NCBI RefSeq assembly: GCF_003672135.1
Contig: NC_039506.1
Span: 2,170,001-2,234,000 of the forward strand
DNA: 64,000 nt
Source: Ooceraea biroi
Lineage: Eukaryota > Arthropoda > Insecta > Hymenoptera > Formicidae
Direction: 5' to 3'
A model generated the notes under the pieces. That model was not told the DNA's origin. It saw nothing but the letters and a program-made list of their open reading frames with translations, and searched no databases. This document shows positions 62,957 to 64,000 of the stretch, piece by piece. Position 1 is the stretch's first letter. Each line of letters opens with the position of its first letter. A program made the position numbers and the translations under genes.

Positions 62957-63658
62957 TTATTCGTCTCTCTCCTTTCATCCTTCGTCTCCCTTCCTCTCGA
63001 GCTCTCTGAGGTGCCAGCCAGTTTCGTGATACGAAGCGGTTTGGATCGATAGAGAGTGAGCTCCTTCGAGCCCTCTTGGCCTGGCGATTCCTGGAGGATT
63101 CTGAGGAAGCTGAACGCACTCATGAGGAAAGTCCTGACAACCAGACCCCGATTTCTTATTCGTGGCTCAGCCCGGGGACCAACGACCTTTGTTCTTTTTG
63201 AGGGCCGACTCGAGTGGACGGCAGTGGAGGTCTGAGATCGAGGTCTTGAGTCGCGCCGGTCAGGCCAGCTGTGTGCTGGAAAATCGAAAACGCAGCTGCT
63301 CGAGAACGCGCTATTTCGAAGGAGTCGATGGATTTCAAGCCGATAGAATGTTACACCGCTGCATTCAAATCCACAGACGAAATAGTACGCGCGCCCGCGC
63401 GCGCGCACAGCTGGCTAGGATCGAGACGAAAGATGAGAATGATGCATGTGCCACGAAGAATCAATTCTACGTAAAGCGGAGGAAAACGCAGGCCGCCGAG
63501 GTCGTCTGGAGTTTTTCATCGAAATTTAAATTAAAATTTTAACGAGCGTTCTTTCTTTTTCATATAAATTTCCATGCAAATTTATGCTGAGGAGCAAGTA
63601 TAATGTAAAATATCTTAAGTCGTAAAGTGTTAAGTGGATTTTGGCAACTCTTCCCCAA

Positions 63659-63666
63659 TATCGATA
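63659..63666. promoter_or_regulatory. DRE-like TATCGATA
   Basis: An exact match to the core of the DREF-binding promoter element of flies, with GATCGATAAG 16 bp downstream. Another TATCGATA is at 51776-51783. Only the word match is seen; function is inferred. Confidence 0.3.
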
Positions 63667-64000
63667 GGCCAAGGGAGATCGATAAGCGTTACTCGAAATC
63701 GCGATTATCGCACTGCTCGAACAAGACCTCGTTCGATGGCGGCTATTAATTTTTACTAGCACCGTGACCTTGTATTCGCCAGCGGATCACACATCCGGTC
63801 AAGTACTCCGTCGTGATCGTGGCAATTGACGTTTCGTTCTGGCGAAATATGTCGGCAGAACGTTCCCGAGATGCGTCTTGGGGACATTTTCCCCGCATTT
63901 GCGGGGAAACGCTTGCACGAGCTTGCTATTTTACGGGCGTGTGTCCGACACAAAGCGGAGAGTGCTAAATCAGGCCGGCGTGGTGCGGCGCGGCGGCTAC

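Larger units (their letters stand above)
62223..64000. other. Gene-free end of window, becoming CpG-rich
   Basis: AT-rich to 62800, then a CT tract with a C12 run (62918-62956) and a CpG-rich block to the end. Plus ORF 63162-63542 and minus ORF 62893-63408 overlap antisense and have no recognisable domains. The CpG rise, a TATCGATA word and GC content at 63.8-64.0 kb suggest that a promoter or first exon may start at or beyond the window edge. Confidence 0.45.

Noticed and set aside
1..64000. CRISPR arrays, bacterial operons, ribosomal or tRNA genes
   Set aside because: No regular spaced repeats, no rRNA-like sequence and no convincing tRNA box pairs were seen; the DNA is eukaryotic throughout.

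Overview
The window is nuclear DNA of an insect, most plausibly a hymenopteran (ant or bee type). This is inferred from the protein set, from split genes with GT-AG introns (many of 60-400 nt), and from strong base-composition swings between AT-rich gene-bearing DNA (1-43 kb) and CpG-rich, pyrimidine-tract-rich DNA (about 43-57 kb). The species cannot be named from sequence alone. No bacterial, plasmid or phage feature was seen.

Layout. 0.2-2.4 kb (-): a Dredd/caspase-8-type initiator caspase. 4.1-11.0 kb (+): an FHIP1-type FTS-Hook interacting protein in ten exons. 11.0-15.8 kb: AT-rich, no gene seen. 15.8-16.9 kb (-): an SLC35G1-like DMT/EamA transporter. 18.4-19.8 kb (+): TANGO2. 20.2-26.35 kb (-): FANCD2 in 15 exons. 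27.1-28.3 kb (+): enhancer of rudimentary homolog (ERH). 29.3-30.7 kb (+): splicing factor RBM22. 31.5-32.3 kb (+): LAMTOR3. 33.1-34.9 kb (-): glyoxylate/hydroxypyruvate reductase (GRHPR). 36.8-37.2 kb (+): a TATA-box gene for a small secreted, cysteine-free peptide of unknown family. 38.95-42.7 kb (-): an unidentified Ser/Thr-rich protein with a short coiled coil and a C-terminal, atypical CAP-Gly domain. 43-64 kb: no supportable coding gene. This stretch has CpG-rich blocks with CT/GA tracts, alternating purine-pyrimidine runs, a CCG run, a CGGCG run and one MITE-like element. It looks like promoter or untranslated first-exon territory of a large gene, but that is inference.

The gene models were assembled by eye. 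Exon phases were checked so that each listed model closes in frame: 490 aa Dredd, 1023 aa FHIP, 348 aa SLC35G1-like, 274 aa TANGO2, 1504 aa FANCD2, 103 aa ERH, 413 aa RBM22, 124 aa LAMTOR3, 322 aa GRHPR, 111 aa peptide, 869 aa CAP-Gly protein. The neighbours do not form a pathway; this is an ordinary mix of immune, trafficking, DNA-repair, RNA and metabolic genes. Several pairs are head-to-head (Dredd/FHIP, SLC35G1/TANGO2, FANCD2/ERH, GRHPR/peptide) and one is tightly tail-to-tail (TANGO2/FANCD2, 374 bp apart).

The points most worth checking are the apparent loss of the conserved monoubiquitination lysine in FANCD2, the orphan secreted peptide gene, the CAP-Gly domain with a non-canonical GKNDG signature, a near-perfect 157-bp inverted repeat at 2.6 kb, an intronic long hairpin in ERH, and the structured gene-free domain at 45-57 kb. 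I did not find evidence for a clearly new multi-gene system.
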